A program made the position numbers and the translations under genes. A stretch of 64,000 nucleotides of DNA from Arenicellales bacterium. Lineage in GTDB: Bacteria; Pseudomonadota; Gammaproteobacteria; Arenicellales; JAJDZL01. Shown here in pieces: positions 33,056-42,286 of the stretch (positions are counted from its first letter, which is position 1; each line of letters opens with the position of its first letter). The stretch is from NCBI GenBank assembly GCA_951813075.1, contig OX638343.1, positions 676,149 through 740,148 on the forward strand, read 5' to 3'. The notes below the pieces were generated by a model, which saw only the letters and a list, made by a program, of their open reading frames with translations, was not told where the DNA came from and searched no databases.

Positions 33056-35938
33056 ATGAAGCTAGTTAGAAGTAGCGATAGTGGATCTGTATCCGGATTT
33101 GCCGCGGTTGGTGAAGCTATTGATCGCCGAACGTTTCTGAAACGTTCCGGTGTCGCCCTAGGTGCCGGTGCTGCGGCCTCTATGTTTGCGCCACAACTGA
33201 TGAGAAAAGCCAAGGCAGCGGCCGAAGGCTTCTCTCCGATGGCAGGTGTAAACACTGAGATTCGTCGTAGCGTGTGCACGCACTGCTCCGTTGGTTGCGG
33301 GGTTGTAGCCGAAGTTCAGAATGGAGTCTGGACCGGTCAGGAGCCGGATTATGAGTCTCCGTTCAACCTCGGTGCCCATTGCTCAAAGGGAGCAACCGTT
33401 AGAGAGCACGGCATGGGCGAGAAGCGTCTTCGTTATCCGATGAAACTGGTCGGTGGCAAGTGGAAGAGACTCAGCTGGGATGAGGCGATCGATGAGATCG
33501 GCGACCAGCTGCTGGAAATCCGCGAGCAATCCGGACCTGATTCGGTCTATTGGCTGGGTTCAGCCAAGCACAGTAACGAGCAGGCGTATATGTTCCGCAA
33601 GATAGCAGCGATGTGGGGAACCAACAACGTTGACCATCAGGCGAGAATCTGTCATTCGACCACGGTGGCAGGTGTGGCAAACACCTGGGGCTATGGTGCT
33701 ATGACGAACTCTTACAACGATATGCACAAGTCCAAGGCCATGTTCTTCATCGGCAGTAATGCCGCCGAAGCGCACCCGGTCGCGATGCAGCATATCCTGA
33801 GAGCCAAGGAACTGGGTTCCAAGATGATCGTTTGCGATCCTCGATTTACCCGTACTGCCGCACACGCAGATCACTACGTCCGGTTCCGACCAGGCGCAGA
33901 TGTAGGACTGGTCTGGGGCGTGCTGTGGCACATCTTTGAGAATGGCTGGGAGGATAAGGAATATATCCGTCAGCGCGTGTACGGAATGGACGAGATTCGC
34001 CAAGAGGTCGCAAAATGGACACCCGAAGAGGTTGAGCGAGTTACTGGAACTCCACCGGATGTCGTCAGACGAGCCGCAGAGATCATGAATGAGAATCGAC
34101 CAGGCACCATCGTATGGTGTATGGGTGGTACTCAGCACACGATCGGCAACAACAATACGCGTGCTTATTGCGTATTGCAGCTTGCACTCGGCAACATCGG
34201 CAAATCCGGCGGCGGTGCCAATATCTTCCGCGGACATGACAATGTCCAAGGCGCAACCGACCTTGGTGTGCTTTCTCACACACTGCCAGGTTACTATGGG
34301 CTGTCCAACGGCGCATGGAAACACTGGTCTCGTGTATGGGATCTTGACTACGAATGGGTCAAAGGCCAGTTTGATGCCTCAGAAGTTGAAGGCGACGGAG
34401 GCAAACCGGTCCATCCCATGAACTACAAAGGCATCCCTGTATCACGTTGGATCGACGGAATCCTTGAGGACAAGGAAAACATCGGTCAGAGAGACAATGT
34501 TCGTGCAATGATCTATATGGGTCATGCAGTGAATAGTCAGACACGTGGACCAGAGATGAAGAAAGCAATGGAAATGCTGGACCTTATGGTGATTGTGGAT
34601 CCACATCCGACCCATGCAGCTGTGATGAACGATCGCACAGACGGCATTTACCTGCTGCCTGCGGCGACGCAGTTTGAAACCTACGGCTCAGTAACCGCAT
34701 CCAACCGCTCAATTCAGTGGCGCGATAAGATTATTGATCCGGTGTGGGAGTCACTTCCTGACCACACTATTCTTTACAAACTCTCGAAGAAACTCGGTTT
34801 CCATCGTGAATTTACAAAGAATATCAAGGTCAACAATGACGAACCGCTGGTCGAAGACGTAACCCGAGAGATCAATCGGGGCATGTGGACGATCGGTTAC
34901 ACCGGTCAGAGCCCGGAACGTATCAAACTACACATGGCAAACAAAGGCACGTTCAACACCACCACCCTGAAAGCCGAAGGCGGACCAGCGGATGGTGATT
35001 ATTACGGCATGCCTTGGCCGTGCTGGGGCAACCCCGAAATGGGTCACCCCGGAACGCCGGTGCTTTACAACACCGAAATGCCAGTAGCTGAAGGTGGTCT
35101 GTGCTTCCGCGCCAGATTCGGAACTGAACGCGACGGAGTCAATCTCCTCGCTGAAGATTCGTATCCGGTCGGTTCGGAGATTCAAGATGGTCATCCAGAA
35201 TTTACCGACAAGCTGCTCAAGCAGCTCGGTTGGTGGGATGATCTGACTGATGATGAGAAAGCTGCCGCAGAAGGCAAAAACTGGAAGACCGACCTGTCAG
35301 GCGGAATCCAAAGGGTAGCAATCGCACATGGTTGCGCACCTTTCGGCAACGCCAAGGCTCGCACGGTCGTCTGGACTTTTCCGGATGCAGTTCCGATCCA
35401 TCGTGAACCTCTGTATACACCCGACAGGGCGTTGGCAGAGAAATATCCGACCTACGCGGACAGGAAACGCTTTTATCGACTGCCCACGCGTTATGCTTCA
35501 ATCCAAGCCGATGATTATTCCGAAGAGTATCCACTGGTTCTGACCAGCGGACGACTCGTTGAATATGAAGGCGGCGGTGAAGAGCAACGTTCCAACCCAT
35601 GGCTTGCTGAACTCCAGCAGGACATGTTTGTTGAGGTCAATCCTGTGGATGCCAACAACAATGGAATTCGCGATGGACAGATGGTCTGGATCATGACACC
35701 GGAAGGTGCCAAGATCCTCGTCAAGACCATGGTAACTAGGCGTGTCGCACCTGGAGTGCTGTTCACACCATTCCACTTCGGTGGTTGGTTTCAAGGCAAG
35801 GACTTGATAGACAAGTATCCAGCAGGAACCGCTCCCTACATCCGTGGTGAAGCATGTAATACTGCGTTCACCTACGGATACGACTCAGTAACGCAAATGC
35901 AGGAGAGTAAAGTTACTCTCTGCAAACTCAGCACCTAG
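33056..35938 (+). CDS. fdhA: Formate dehydrogenase catalytic subunit (molybdopterin, Cys type)
   Basis: This 960-residue periplasmic enzyme oxidises formate to CO2. The Tat signal is DRRTFLKRSG (about residue 24). A [4Fe-4S] site is formed by CTHCSVGCGVV and AHCSKG (about residues 73-115). The active-site segment is ARICHSTTVAG with Cys199 where some enzymes have selenocysteine, so no in-frame TGA is needed. GSNAAEAHPVAMQHI and the molybdopterin dinucleotide-binding C-terminal domain (about residue 830 onward) complete the fold. AAGGAGGT ahead of the ATG predicts strong translation. It forms a complex with the iron-sulfur and cytochrome b subunits downstream. Confidence 0.95.
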   Translation: MKLVRSSDSGSVSGFAAVGEAIDRRTFLKRSGVALGAGAAASMFAPQLMRKAKAAAEGFSPMAGVNTEIRRSVCTHCSVGCGVVAEVQNGVWTGQEPDYESPFNLGAHCSKGATVREHGMGEKRLRYPMKLVGGKWKRLSWDEAIDEIGDQLLEIREQSGPDSVYWLGSAKHSNEQAYMFRKIAAMWGTNNVDHQARICHSTTVAGVANTWGYGAMTNSYNDMHKSKAMFFIGSNAAEAHPVAMQHILRAKELGSKMIVCDPRFTRTAAHADHYVRFRPGADVGLVWGVLWHIFENGWEDKEYIRQRVYGMDEIRQEVAKWTPEEVERVTGTPPDVVRRAAEIMNENRPGTIVWCMGGTQHTIGNNNTRAYCVLQLALGNIGKSGGGANIFRGHDNVQGATDLGVLSHTLPGYYGLSNGAWKHWSRVWDLDYEWVKGQFDASEVEGDGGKPVHPMNYKGIPVSRWIDGILEDKENIGQRDNVRAMIYMGHAVNSQTRGPEMKKAMEMLDLMVIVDPHPTHAAVMNDRTDGIYLLPAATQFETYGSVTASNRSIQWRDKIIDPVWESLPDHTILYKLSKKLGFHREFTKNIKVNNDEPLVEDVTREINRGMWTIGYTGQSPERIKLHMANKGTFNTTTLKAEGGPADGDYYGMPWPCWGNPEMGHPGTPVLYNTEMPVAEGGLCFRARFGTERDGVNLLAEDSYPVGSEIQDGHPEFTDKLLKQLGWWDDLTDDEKAAAEGKNWKTDLSGGIQRVAIAHGCAPFGNAKARTVVWTFPDAVPIHREPLYTPDRALAEKYPTYADRKRFYRLPTRYASIQADDYSEEYPLVLTSGRLVEYEGGGEEQRSNPWLAELQQDMFVEVNPVDANNNGIRDGQMVWIMTPEGAKILVKTMVTRRVAPGVLFTPFHFGGWFQGKDLIDKYPAGTAPYIRGEACNTAFTYGYDSVTQMQESKVTLCKLST

Positions 35939-35954
35939 CTAGGAGGTAATCAAA

Positions 35955-36542
35955 ATGGCAAGAATGAAATTTCTTTGTGATGCCGAGCGGTGTATTGAGT
36001 GCAACGCTTGTGTTACTGCCTGCAAAAACGAAAATGAAGTCCCCTGGGGCGTTAACCGCCGACGCGTAGTCGTGCTCGGCGATGGCGAACCCGGTGAGAA
36101 ATCAATTTCGGTTGCTTGTATGCACTGCACCGATGCTCCTTGTGCAGCGGTATGTCCGGTCGATTGTTTTTACACAACCGATGATGGCATCGTACTGCAC
36201 GACAAGGATCTATGTATCGGCTGCGGTTACTGCTTCTATGCGTGTCCTTTCGGTGCGCCGCAGTATCCGCAACAGCAGGCGTTTGGAGTACGCGGGAAAA
36301 TGGACAAATGCACATTCTGTGCAGGTGGTCCATTGGACGACAATTCGGATGCGGAATACAAAATGTATGGACGCAATCGAATTGCTGAAGGCAAGCTTCC
36401 GCTTTGCGCCGAAATGTGTGCCACCAAGGCACTCATTGCGGGCGATGGGGATGTCATTGCAGACATCTACCGCGAGCGTATTCTACAACGTGGAACACGT
36501 CCTCAAACTTGGGGATGGGAAACAGCGTATCCAGCTGGATAA
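35955..36542 (+). CDS. fdhB: Formate dehydrogenase iron-sulfur subunit
   Basis: This 195-residue protein carries four ferredoxin-type Cys groups: CDAERCIECNACVTACK near residue 10, CMHCTDAPCAAVCPVDC near 56, CIGCGYCFYACP near 88 and CTFCAGG with a later CAEMCATKAL. These hold four [4Fe-4S] clusters that pass electrons from the catalytic subunit to the cytochrome b subunit. It has no signal of its own and should be exported bound to the Tat-bearing large subunit. TAGGAGGT precedes the ATG. A perfect 11-base-pair terminator-like stem follows. Confidence 0.95.
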   Translation: MARMKFLCDAERCIECNACVTACKNENEVPWGVNRRRVVVLGDGEPGEKSISVACMHCTDAPCAAVCPVDCFYTTDDGIVLHDKDLCIGCGYCFYACPFGAPQYPQQQAFGVRGKMDKCTFCAGGPLDDNSDAEYKMYGRNRIAEGKLPLCAEMCATKALIAGDGDVIADIYRERILQRGTRPQTWGWETAYPAG

Positions 36543-36555
36543 AATGGAGATTGTG

Positions 36556-36580
36556 AAAAGGGGGAGTCGCTCCCCCTTTT
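36556..36580 (+). terminator. Hairpin after the iron-sulfur subunit gene
   Basis: Perfect 11-base-pair stem AAAAGGGGGAG / CTCCCCCTTTT (36556-36566 and 36570-36580) with a three-base loop, ending in four T. It lies 14 bases past the stop. It likely reduces transcription into the lipoprotein and cytochrome genes. Confidence 0.8.
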
Positions 36581-36646
36581 CCTCTAACGCGAATTATTTG
36601 AAATTATTGAATTACCGAAACGCACAAATTTTGGAGCAGTATAGAT

Positions 36647-36838
36647 ATGCGTAATAAGCGAATTCTATCAATAGTGGTTCTCTTCGGATCGTTGACACTT
36701 GCTGGGTGCTTGGAAGATTACAAGGTTACACTTCATGAGCCCGCTGTCTACAAAGGACCGGCAGATCCGTTGATCGATAAAGGCTCTCAGCTGAGTATGC
36801 TACAGGAACGCTTCAATACTGTTCAGACCGATCGATGA
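36647..36838 (+). CDS. Small lipoprotein of unknown function
   Basis: This 63-residue protein has a basic start (MRNKR), a hydrophobic core and the lipobox LAGC, giving a mature lipoprotein of only about 43 residues. The mature part (DYKVTLHEPAVYKGPADPLIDK) resembles no family I can name. It lies between the iron-sulfur and cytochrome b subunit genes, behind a terminator hairpin, and may help assemble or anchor the dehydrogenase. That is inference from position. Confidence 0.75.
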   Translation: MRNKRILSIVVLFGSLTLAGCLEDYKVTLHEPAVYKGPADPLIDKGSQLSMLQERFNTVQTDR

Positions 36839-36957
36839 TGTCTGTCAGATTAACGGCGTTCATTGATACGACAGAACAATTAAAGTACAGAATCACTTTT
36901 GAATCATAAGTTTGACTAGCTTTCTTAAGGTTATCATTTAGAAAAGGAGTTATTTAG

Positions 36958-38058
36958 ATGGCAAAGCCAATTAGAAATTCAAAAACTGCGACATCCAAAA
37001 GATTCCGTTGGATGGCTTGGAGTTTTGCGTTCATACTGTTTTGCGCAATGGCTCTGCCGATGACCGGTTATCTTTTTCCAGAATCTCAGACTGCCGTGCA
37101 GGCGCAACAGACTGGCAGCGATGCGAATCAAAGATCTGAATTCTGGCGAGTTGTCCGAGAAGGCGGCGGCGGTTATTCCGCGGTCATTGGCAATGACGTG
37201 AACATTGAAACCAATATGCTTTACAACACGACGGGTCAGAATTGGCGAGAGTTGAGAAACGGTCTGATTGCCAATTATGGCGGTTGGTTTCTGTTCCTGA
37301 CTATCGTCGCCATACTCTTATTCTATTCCATGCGCGGACGAGTGGATCTCACTGAACCCGCTTCCGGCAAGAGAGTAAAGCGTTGGACCGGTTTAGAACG
37401 GACGCTGCACTGGTATACAGCCATCCTGTTTATCTGTCTGGCAATTTCGGGGCTCAGCCTGTTGTTTGGCCGAGCACTGCTGATTCCGCTTTTCGGGCCG
37501 CAGAACTATGCCCTATGGGCCAGCTTCTCCATCAACATTCACAACACGCTTGGACCGTTCTTCGCCATCGGTCCGATACTGATGTTCCTTTGCTGGGTTC
37601 GCCACAATATGCCGAAAAAAGTCGATATTGTCTGGATGATGCAAGGCGGCGGAATCATCGGCAGTAAACATCCGAGTGCAGGCAAGGCCAATGCTGGAGA
37701 GAAAATCTGGTTTTGGATTGTCATGTTGATCGGGCTTGGCGCAGTATGTATTTCTGGATTCGCCCTGATCGGTTGGGTACAGGATTATTTTGGAGTGGCA
37801 GATACTCGCGAGCTTGCGCAGATCATGCATGTCATTCATGCCATCAGCGCAATTCTGTGGATCGCTATTTTCATCGGCCATGCTTACATTGGCACGATTG
37901 GAAGCGAGGGTTCAATTGACGCAATGTCAAAGGGTCATGTCAGCGTCGAATGGGCTAAACAGCATCACGATATCTGGTACGAGCAAGTTAAGGATACGCA
38001 TGAAGTGGAAGGCGAATCCGAAACTGGAACAGCCAGTACAGGAGAGTCGACTGCCTGA
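36958..38058 (+). CDS. fdhC: Formate dehydrogenase cytochrome b556 subunit
   Basis: This 366-residue inner-membrane protein is the quinone-reducing subunit. Four core helices carry His candidates for two b hemes in GLERTLHWYTAIL, NIHNTLGPFFAI, QIMHVIHAISAI and FIGHAYIG (about residues 145-325). Before them sits an extra N-terminal part with a hydrophobic helix and a periplasmic loop of roughly 70 residues, ending in another helix (GGWFLFLTIVAILLFY); long N-termini of this type are common in this FDH branch. AAGGAG lies before the ATG. It ends the operon with a terminator at 38091. Confidence 0.94.
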   Translation: MAKPIRNSKTATSKRFRWMAWSFAFILFCAMALPMTGYLFPESQTAVQAQQTGSDANQRSEFWRVVREGGGGYSAVIGNDVNIETNMLYNTTGQNWRELRNGLIANYGGWFLFLTIVAILLFYSMRGRVDLTEPASGKRVKRWTGLERTLHWYTAILFICLAISGLSLLFGRALLIPLFGPQNYALWASFSINIHNTLGPFFAIGPILMFLCWVRHNMPKKVDIVWMMQGGGIIGSKHPSAGKANAGEKIWFWIVMLIGLGAVCISGFALIGWVQDYFGVADTRELAQIMHVIHAISAILWIAIFIGHAYIGTIGSEGSIDAMSKGHVSVEWAKQHHDIWYEQVKDTHEVEGESETGTASTGESTA

Positions 38059-38090
38059 CTAAGTGGTTGCACATTCCTAGTCATTAATTT

Positions 38091-38129
38091 AAAACGCATC
38101 TTGAGTCTATCACTTGAGATGCGTTTTTT
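38091..38129 (+). terminator. Terminator of the formate dehydrogenase operon
   Basis: AAACGCATCTTGAGT and ACTTGAGATGCGTTT form a stem with a five-base loop and two weak pairs, directly followed by a T run. It lies about 33 bases past the cytochrome b gene. Confidence 0.88.
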
Positions 38130-38244
38130 ATTGGAGAAATTCCTCCATAGCAGTCATTTAAGTACCAAGTAGAGCAAAGATGTCTGCAGTCAAGTAAAAT
38201 TCAAATCAAAGTAGTCATTGTCCTGAATTTTGACTTTAAGCAAT

Positions 38245-38826
38245 ATGAAGAGGTTTCCGAAATTTGTAAGAGACAGTATGGACTATACCGGATCATGCGT
38301 AACCTGTATTCCGGTTCAGTTTGATTCTGGCAACTGGGAATCCGCGATTTTTTTCAACGTCGGTGGACCTGAAAGCAAGCAAGATCGTAGAATTCTCACT
38401 CGGACACAAAAATCAGTGCCAGTCACGATAGAAACCGACGTGATCAAACACAGTTCAGCTGCCGTCATAGTCATTCGTGTCGAAATACTCACCGATGAAA
38501 TTGATCCTTTGGCGGGTGAGATACTTCTGACACCGGGTGAGACTGAAACCCACTTCGAAACTGTAAAGTTACTGACCACACAACCTGTACTTCGTTGGTT
38601 CTTTTCTGACGGAGCCTACTGGGTTGTCCACAACCAGCATAATCAATTGGGGCCTGCCGAGCACGCGGCGTTCAAGGAAGATTTGGATGAAGCTACCCAA
38701 CACGATGCACTGATAAGATTAACCGGAAAATATGATGTGGAAAGTGCTTTGCGAGAAGTCGTTTCACATTATGAAATCAGGTCCGTTGGATCAAATCCCT
38801 ATGCGGGAAATACCAGTGTTCAATAA
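38245..38826 (+). CDS. Uncharacterised soluble protein
   Basis: From the ATG at 38245 the protein has 193 residues; a TTG five codons upstream also keeps the frame. It has no signal peptide or membrane segment. Two Cys near the start (TGSCVTC), an extended middle part with beta-type hydrophobic alternation (AAVIVIRVEIL) and an acidic-to-neutral C-terminal helix region are visible. No family was recognised. It follows the FDH terminator and is just ahead of an exported ankyrin protein; an operon with that pair is possible. Codon usage looks like the neighbours. Confidence 0.6.
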   Translation: MKRFPKFVRDSMDYTGSCVTCIPVQFDSGNWESAIFFNVGGPESKQDRRILTRTQKSVPVTIETDVIKHSSAAVIVIRVEILTDEIDPLAGEILLTPGETETHFETVKLLTTQPVLRWFFSDGAYWVVHNQHNQLGPAEHAAFKEDLDEATQHDALIRLTGKYDVESALREVVSHYEIRSVGSNPYAGNTSVQ

Positions 38827-38833
38827 ATCCAAC

Positions 38834-39613
38834 GTGCGCTCAAACAAATTCATGATCCAAGCCACAGCATGGTTCGGACCGGCACTGCTGCTAGCGTTCG
38901 TCAGTGCTTCTGTTCATGCAGACCGGTTAGCATTCATCAAGGCATTGAAAACTGAGGATATGAAAACCGCCTACAGCCTGCTCCATTTTGTTGATGACGT
39001 CAATAAACCGCTAGATGATGGTCGCACTGCACTGATGCTCGCATCGAAGTTTGGCATGTTTGAAATGGTCAGTGATCTGATCGAAGCAGGAGCCGACGTT
39101 AACGCCCGCAATCGTAACGGTGGCACAGCACTCATGTACGCCGCCATTCGTGGCGATGAAGCAACCGTTGACCTTCTTCTCAAACAAGGAGCAAGAGTCA
39201 ATCTTACGGCAAAATTCGGTTGGTCCGCCCTGATGGTTGCTTCGGCCAAAGGCCATGCGAATGTCGTCGAAAAACTTGTTGATGCAGGTGCCGATGTAAA
39301 TAGCCGGGATGTCTATCATTGGACACCATTGATGCGAGCTTCGTATGCCGGCTACGCAGCTGCGGTGAGTGAATTGCTCGCCAGTCCGCGCACGGAAATT
39401 GATGCTGCCGATGAGAATGATGCTTCTGCACTACATCATGCCGCAACCAACGGACATAAAGAGGTAGTCAAAGTATTGCTTGATCACTGCGCGCAAATTT
39501 CTGTCACGGACAAATTCGGATGGAGTCCACTCGATAGAGCTGCGGCAAATCAGAATGAATCGATAATACAAATGTTTCGCAAATACGAAACCCTGCAATT
39601 GACGTGCCAATGA
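38834..39613 (+). CDS. Exported ankyrin-repeat protein
   Basis: The protein has about 259 residues from a GTG at 38834, which gives a signal peptide with basic n-region (RSNK), hydrophobic core and cleavage after VHA; the ATG at 38852 is an alternative. The mature part is six to seven ankyrin repeats, with repeat cores such as DGRTALMLASKFGM, GGTALMYAAIRGDE, GWSALMVASAKGHA and GWSPLDRAAANQNE. Ankyrin stacks bind partner proteins, so this is likely a periplasmic binding or assembly factor. Its stop overlaps the start of the next gene (ATGA), indicating translational coupling with the Rieske-like protein. Confidence 0.82.
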   Translation: MRSNKFMIQATAWFGPALLLAFVSASVHADRLAFIKALKTEDMKTAYSLLHFVDDVNKPLDDGRTALMLASKFGMFEMVSDLIEAGADVNARNRNGGTALMYAAIRGDEATVDLLLKQGARVNLTAKFGWSALMVASAKGHANVVEKLVDAGADVNSRDVYHWTPLMRASYAGYAAAVSELLASPRTEIDAADENDASALHHAATNGHKEVVKVLLDHCAQISVTDKFGWSPLDRAAANQNESIIQMFRKYETLQLTCQ

Positions 39614-40344
39614 AAGAAACGAATCGAAGGAACTTTTTGAAAGTCTGTGGTTCTTATCTGGCAGCTATGGCCGCTTGGCAGCCAACTTCTGCCAAGGCCG
39701 CAGTTAAACCAAAACACTATAGCCGCGTGCGCCTAATGCGGAACGGCAAGCCAATTTCTTCGAAAGAGTTCGTACCTGGTCAGGCATTTATATTCAATTA
39801 CCCCTATGTTGCGACTCCCTGTATGATCTTCAATCTCGGGAAGTCTATTGATCAGAGAGTCACTCTGTCAACTGCTGATCAAGGCCGATACATCTGGCCC
39901 GGTGGCGCCGGACCTTTGAGGTCAATCGTGTCGTATTCCGCGATTTGCGCACACAAAATGACATATCCCGCAAAATCTGCGAGTTTTTTGAATTACCGTC
40001 ATTCCAAAGTTGTATTTTTCGATGAGCACAGAACACGCCAGGAACGTGAAAAAATTATTTACTGTTGCTCGGAACGCAGCGTGTATGACCCGTCAAAAGG
40101 TGCACACGTGATCGGCGGGCCTGCACCTCAACCACTTGCTGCAATTCTGATCGAATATGACCGTTCGGAAGACGCTTACTATGCCGTCGGCACCGCAGGA
40201 GGCGAAAAATTTGATGATTTTCTGAACTCTTTCGAATTCCGCCTGCAACTGGACTTCAAGATTCTGGATGTGAGAAAACCCGTTGTGGAAAGAGTCGAAT
40301 TGCTAACCGCAGAAGAATATTCCGATGTGATAGTTCACTGCTGA
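39610..40344 (+). CDS. Tat-targeted Rieske-like protein with altered ligand motif
   Basis: This 244-residue protein starts at the ATG at 39610 inside the stop of the ankyrin gene. NRRNFLKVCG gives a Tat signal. The C-terminal half has a Rieske-like fold: VSYSAICAHKMTYP supplies the usual C-x-H pair, and IIYCCSERSVYDPSKG occupies the place of the second box, normally CPCHGSxYD. Here the second His is replaced (Glu by direct alignment), the disulfide Cys pair is absent, and the two boxes are about 20 residues further apart than usual. It may hold a modified [2Fe-2S] cluster or none. The partner and role are unknown. Confidence 0.75.
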   Translation: MKETNRRNFLKVCGSYLAAMAAWQPTSAKAAVKPKHYSRVRLMRNGKPISSKEFVPGQAFIFNYPYVATPCMIFNLGKSIDQRVTLSTADQGRYIWPGGAGPLRSIVSYSAICAHKMTYPAKSASFLNYRHSKVVFFDEHRTRQEREKIIYCCSERSVYDPSKGAHVIGGPAPQPLAAILIEYDRSEDAYYAVGTAGGEKFDDFLNSFEFRLQLDFKILDVRKPVVERVELLTAEEYSDVIVHC

Positions 40345-40356
40345 TCCTGCGGAGAA

Positions 40357-41040
40357 TCAAGTTTCTTCTTTCAATACTCCATTTTCAAGTCTAAAAATTC
40401 TATTCATCGCATCAGCGAGCTGCAAGTCGTGTGTCGCGACAACCAAGGCGACATTCATGTCCCGGTCCAATTCCACCATCAGATCTTGCACGGTTTTGGC
40501 ATTCTGACGATCAATATTACCTGTCGGTTCATCAGCAAGCAAGCACAGCGGTTTTATAATCAGCGCCCGTGCAATTGCGACTCGCTGACGCTCACCACCG
40601 GACAGTTCCCCTGGTTTGTGATTGAGTCGGTTTGAAAGATTCACCTTCTCCAGCAGGCTGACCGCTTCATTCCTGATCTGCTCAGTCGGAAGTCTGCGTA
40701 CCATCAAAGGAATCATTACGTTTTCCAATGCGGTGAATTCCGGCAGCAGATGGTGAAACTGGTAGACAAACCCCAGCGTCTCATTGCGCAGTTTGCCCCG
40801 TTCTGACTCGCTCAATTCTGACAGATTCCGACCGTTGAGTGATACAGTTCCACCTGTTGGGACATCCAGTCCTGCCAGCAAGTGAAGCAAGGTGCTTTTG
40901 CCAGTTCCTGATGAACCGACAATGGCGATCTGCTCGCCTTTGCCAATTTGAAGGTTGACACCACCAAGCACACTGACATCAAGAGTCCCCTGCTGATAGA
41001 TCTTCGAGACTGAATCCGCTCGTAGCACAGTATCAGTCAT
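40357..41040 (-). CDS. lolD: Lipoprotein-releasing system ATP-binding protein
   Basis: This 227-residue ATPase powers release of outer-membrane lipoproteins from the inner membrane to LolA. Walker A is VGSSGTGKST (about residue 37), the signature LSGGERQRVAIARALI and Walker B LLADEPTGNID, typical of the LolD/MacB group. It overlaps the stop of the permease gene upstream by eight bases. It is convergent with the Rieske-like gene with a gap of only 12 bases. Confidence 0.95.
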   Translation of the reverse strand: MTDTVLRADSVSKIYQQGTLDVSVLGGVNLQIGKGEQIAIVGSSGTGKSTLLHLLAGLDVPTGGTVSLNGRNLSELSESERGKLRNETLGFVYQFHHLLPEFTALENVMIPLMVRRLPTEQIRNEAVSLLEKVNLSNRLNHKPGELSGGERQRVAIARALIIKPLCLLADEPTGNIDRQNAKTVQDLMVELDRDMNVALVVATHDLQLADAMNRIFRLENGVLKEET

Positions 41041-42283
41041 ATCGAAGCGCCTCAGCTGGATGCACCTTGGATGCTCTCCACGCAGGATATATCGTCGCTA
41101 CAAAGCACATCAGCAACGAAGCAACTGTAATCTTGATGACGTCATCCCAGATTAATTGTGCTGGAAACCTGGTAATGATGTAGATGTCATCGGGGAAAAA
41201 CTGTGTCCCAAACAACTGCTCTGCCCAAGGAATAAGGGTTTCCATGTTAAGCCCTGTGATCACGCCAACAATCGCTCCAAACACTGTGCCAACAATTCCA
41301 ATTACAACACCATGGACGATGAATATTCCCATGACACTCCTTGGGCTGACCCCGATTGTGCGCAGAACAGCAATGTCGGTACTCTTATCGGAGACAAGCA
41401 TAACCAGTGTAGATACGATGTTGAAAGCGGCTACCGCCACAATCAAAAGAAGAATGATAAACATCACCCGACGTTCGATCTTCAATGCCTCAAAGAGATT
41501 GGAATGCTGATTTGTCCAATCTGTCACGGTATATCCCGGACCGAGACTTGATCTGAGTTCGCGGGTCAATAAAGGTGACTCAAATACATCACTCACTCTC
41601 AAGCGTAAACCGGACACAGCGTCACCCACATGCTGCAGTTTCGCAAGATCTTCAATGTGTGTTAGAGCCAGACCGTTGTCATATTCATAGAAATTGAGGT
41701 TGAAGATACCAACTACCGTAAAACGTTTTAACCGGGGTAGCACGCCGACAAGTGTGGATCGCGCTCTGGAACTGATGACAACAATCTTGTCTCCGACTTT
41801 GACGTTTCCCATTCTAAGCGCCAATTCCTCACCGATCACGATAGAGAATGCTCCAGAGTTCAGATCATCCAAACTGCCATTGACCATGTGTTCTCCGATT
41901 GAGGAGACTGCGGATTCAATTTCGGGGTCAATGCCTCGGATAATGACGGGACTCACCAAATTCCCTTGCTTTATCATCGCGTGAGTCAGAATATAGGGAG
42001 CCTGCCCTTCAAATTCTATGGACTTTTCAACATCCGACATTGCCGTACGCCAATCTTCCAACCATCCGCCTGGACCGCTTACCTCAATGTGTGCTGCGAC
42101 AGCAAGAAGTCTGGATTTGAGCTCTCTTTCAAATCCATTCATGACAGACAGAACCGAAATCAACGCCCAGACACCGATGATAATGCCGAGAATCGATGTT
42201 CCTGTGATGAAAGAAATGAATCGGGTTCTGCGTTTCGCCCGAATATAGCGCAGACCGATGAACAGCGCGAGTGGGCGAACCAT
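41033..42283 (-). CDS. lolC: Lipoprotein-releasing system permease
   Basis: This 416-residue inner-membrane protein has the LolC/E layout: an N-terminal helix (SFITGTSILGIIIGVWALISVLSVMNGFE), a large periplasmic domain (about residues 50-265) and three C-terminal helices including LLIVAVAAFNIVSTLVMLV and GVVIGIVGTVFGAIVG. Only one permease gene is present beside lolD, so it may be the single LolF-type subunit that forms homodimers, or a partner may lie elsewhere. The start MVRPLALFIGLRYIRAKRR is standard. Confidence 0.92.
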   Translation of the reverse strand: MVRPLALFIGLRYIRAKRRTRFISFITGTSILGIIIGVWALISVLSVMNGFERELKSRLLAVAAHIEVSGPGGWLEDWRTAMSDVEKSIEFEGQAPYILTHAMIKQGNLVSPVIIRGIDPEIESAVSSIGEHMVNGSLDDLNSGAFSIVIGEELALRMGNVKVGDKIVVISSRARSTLVGVLPRLKRFTVVGIFNLNFYEYDNGLALTHIEDLAKLQHVGDAVSGLRLRVSDVFESPLLTRELRSSLGPGYTVTDWTNQHSNLFEALKIERRVMFIILLLIVAVAAFNIVSTLVMLVSDKSTDIAVLRTIGVSPRSVMGIFIVHGVVIGIVGTVFGAIVGVITGLNMETLIPWAEQLFGTQFFPDDIYIITRFPAQLIWDDVIKITVASLLMCFVATIYPAWRASKVHPAEALRYD

Positions 42284-42286
42284 CGG

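Noticed and set aside
33056..35938. Selenocysteine-containing formate dehydrogenase
   Set aside because: The active-site codon is TGT (Cys199), and no in-frame TGA is present.
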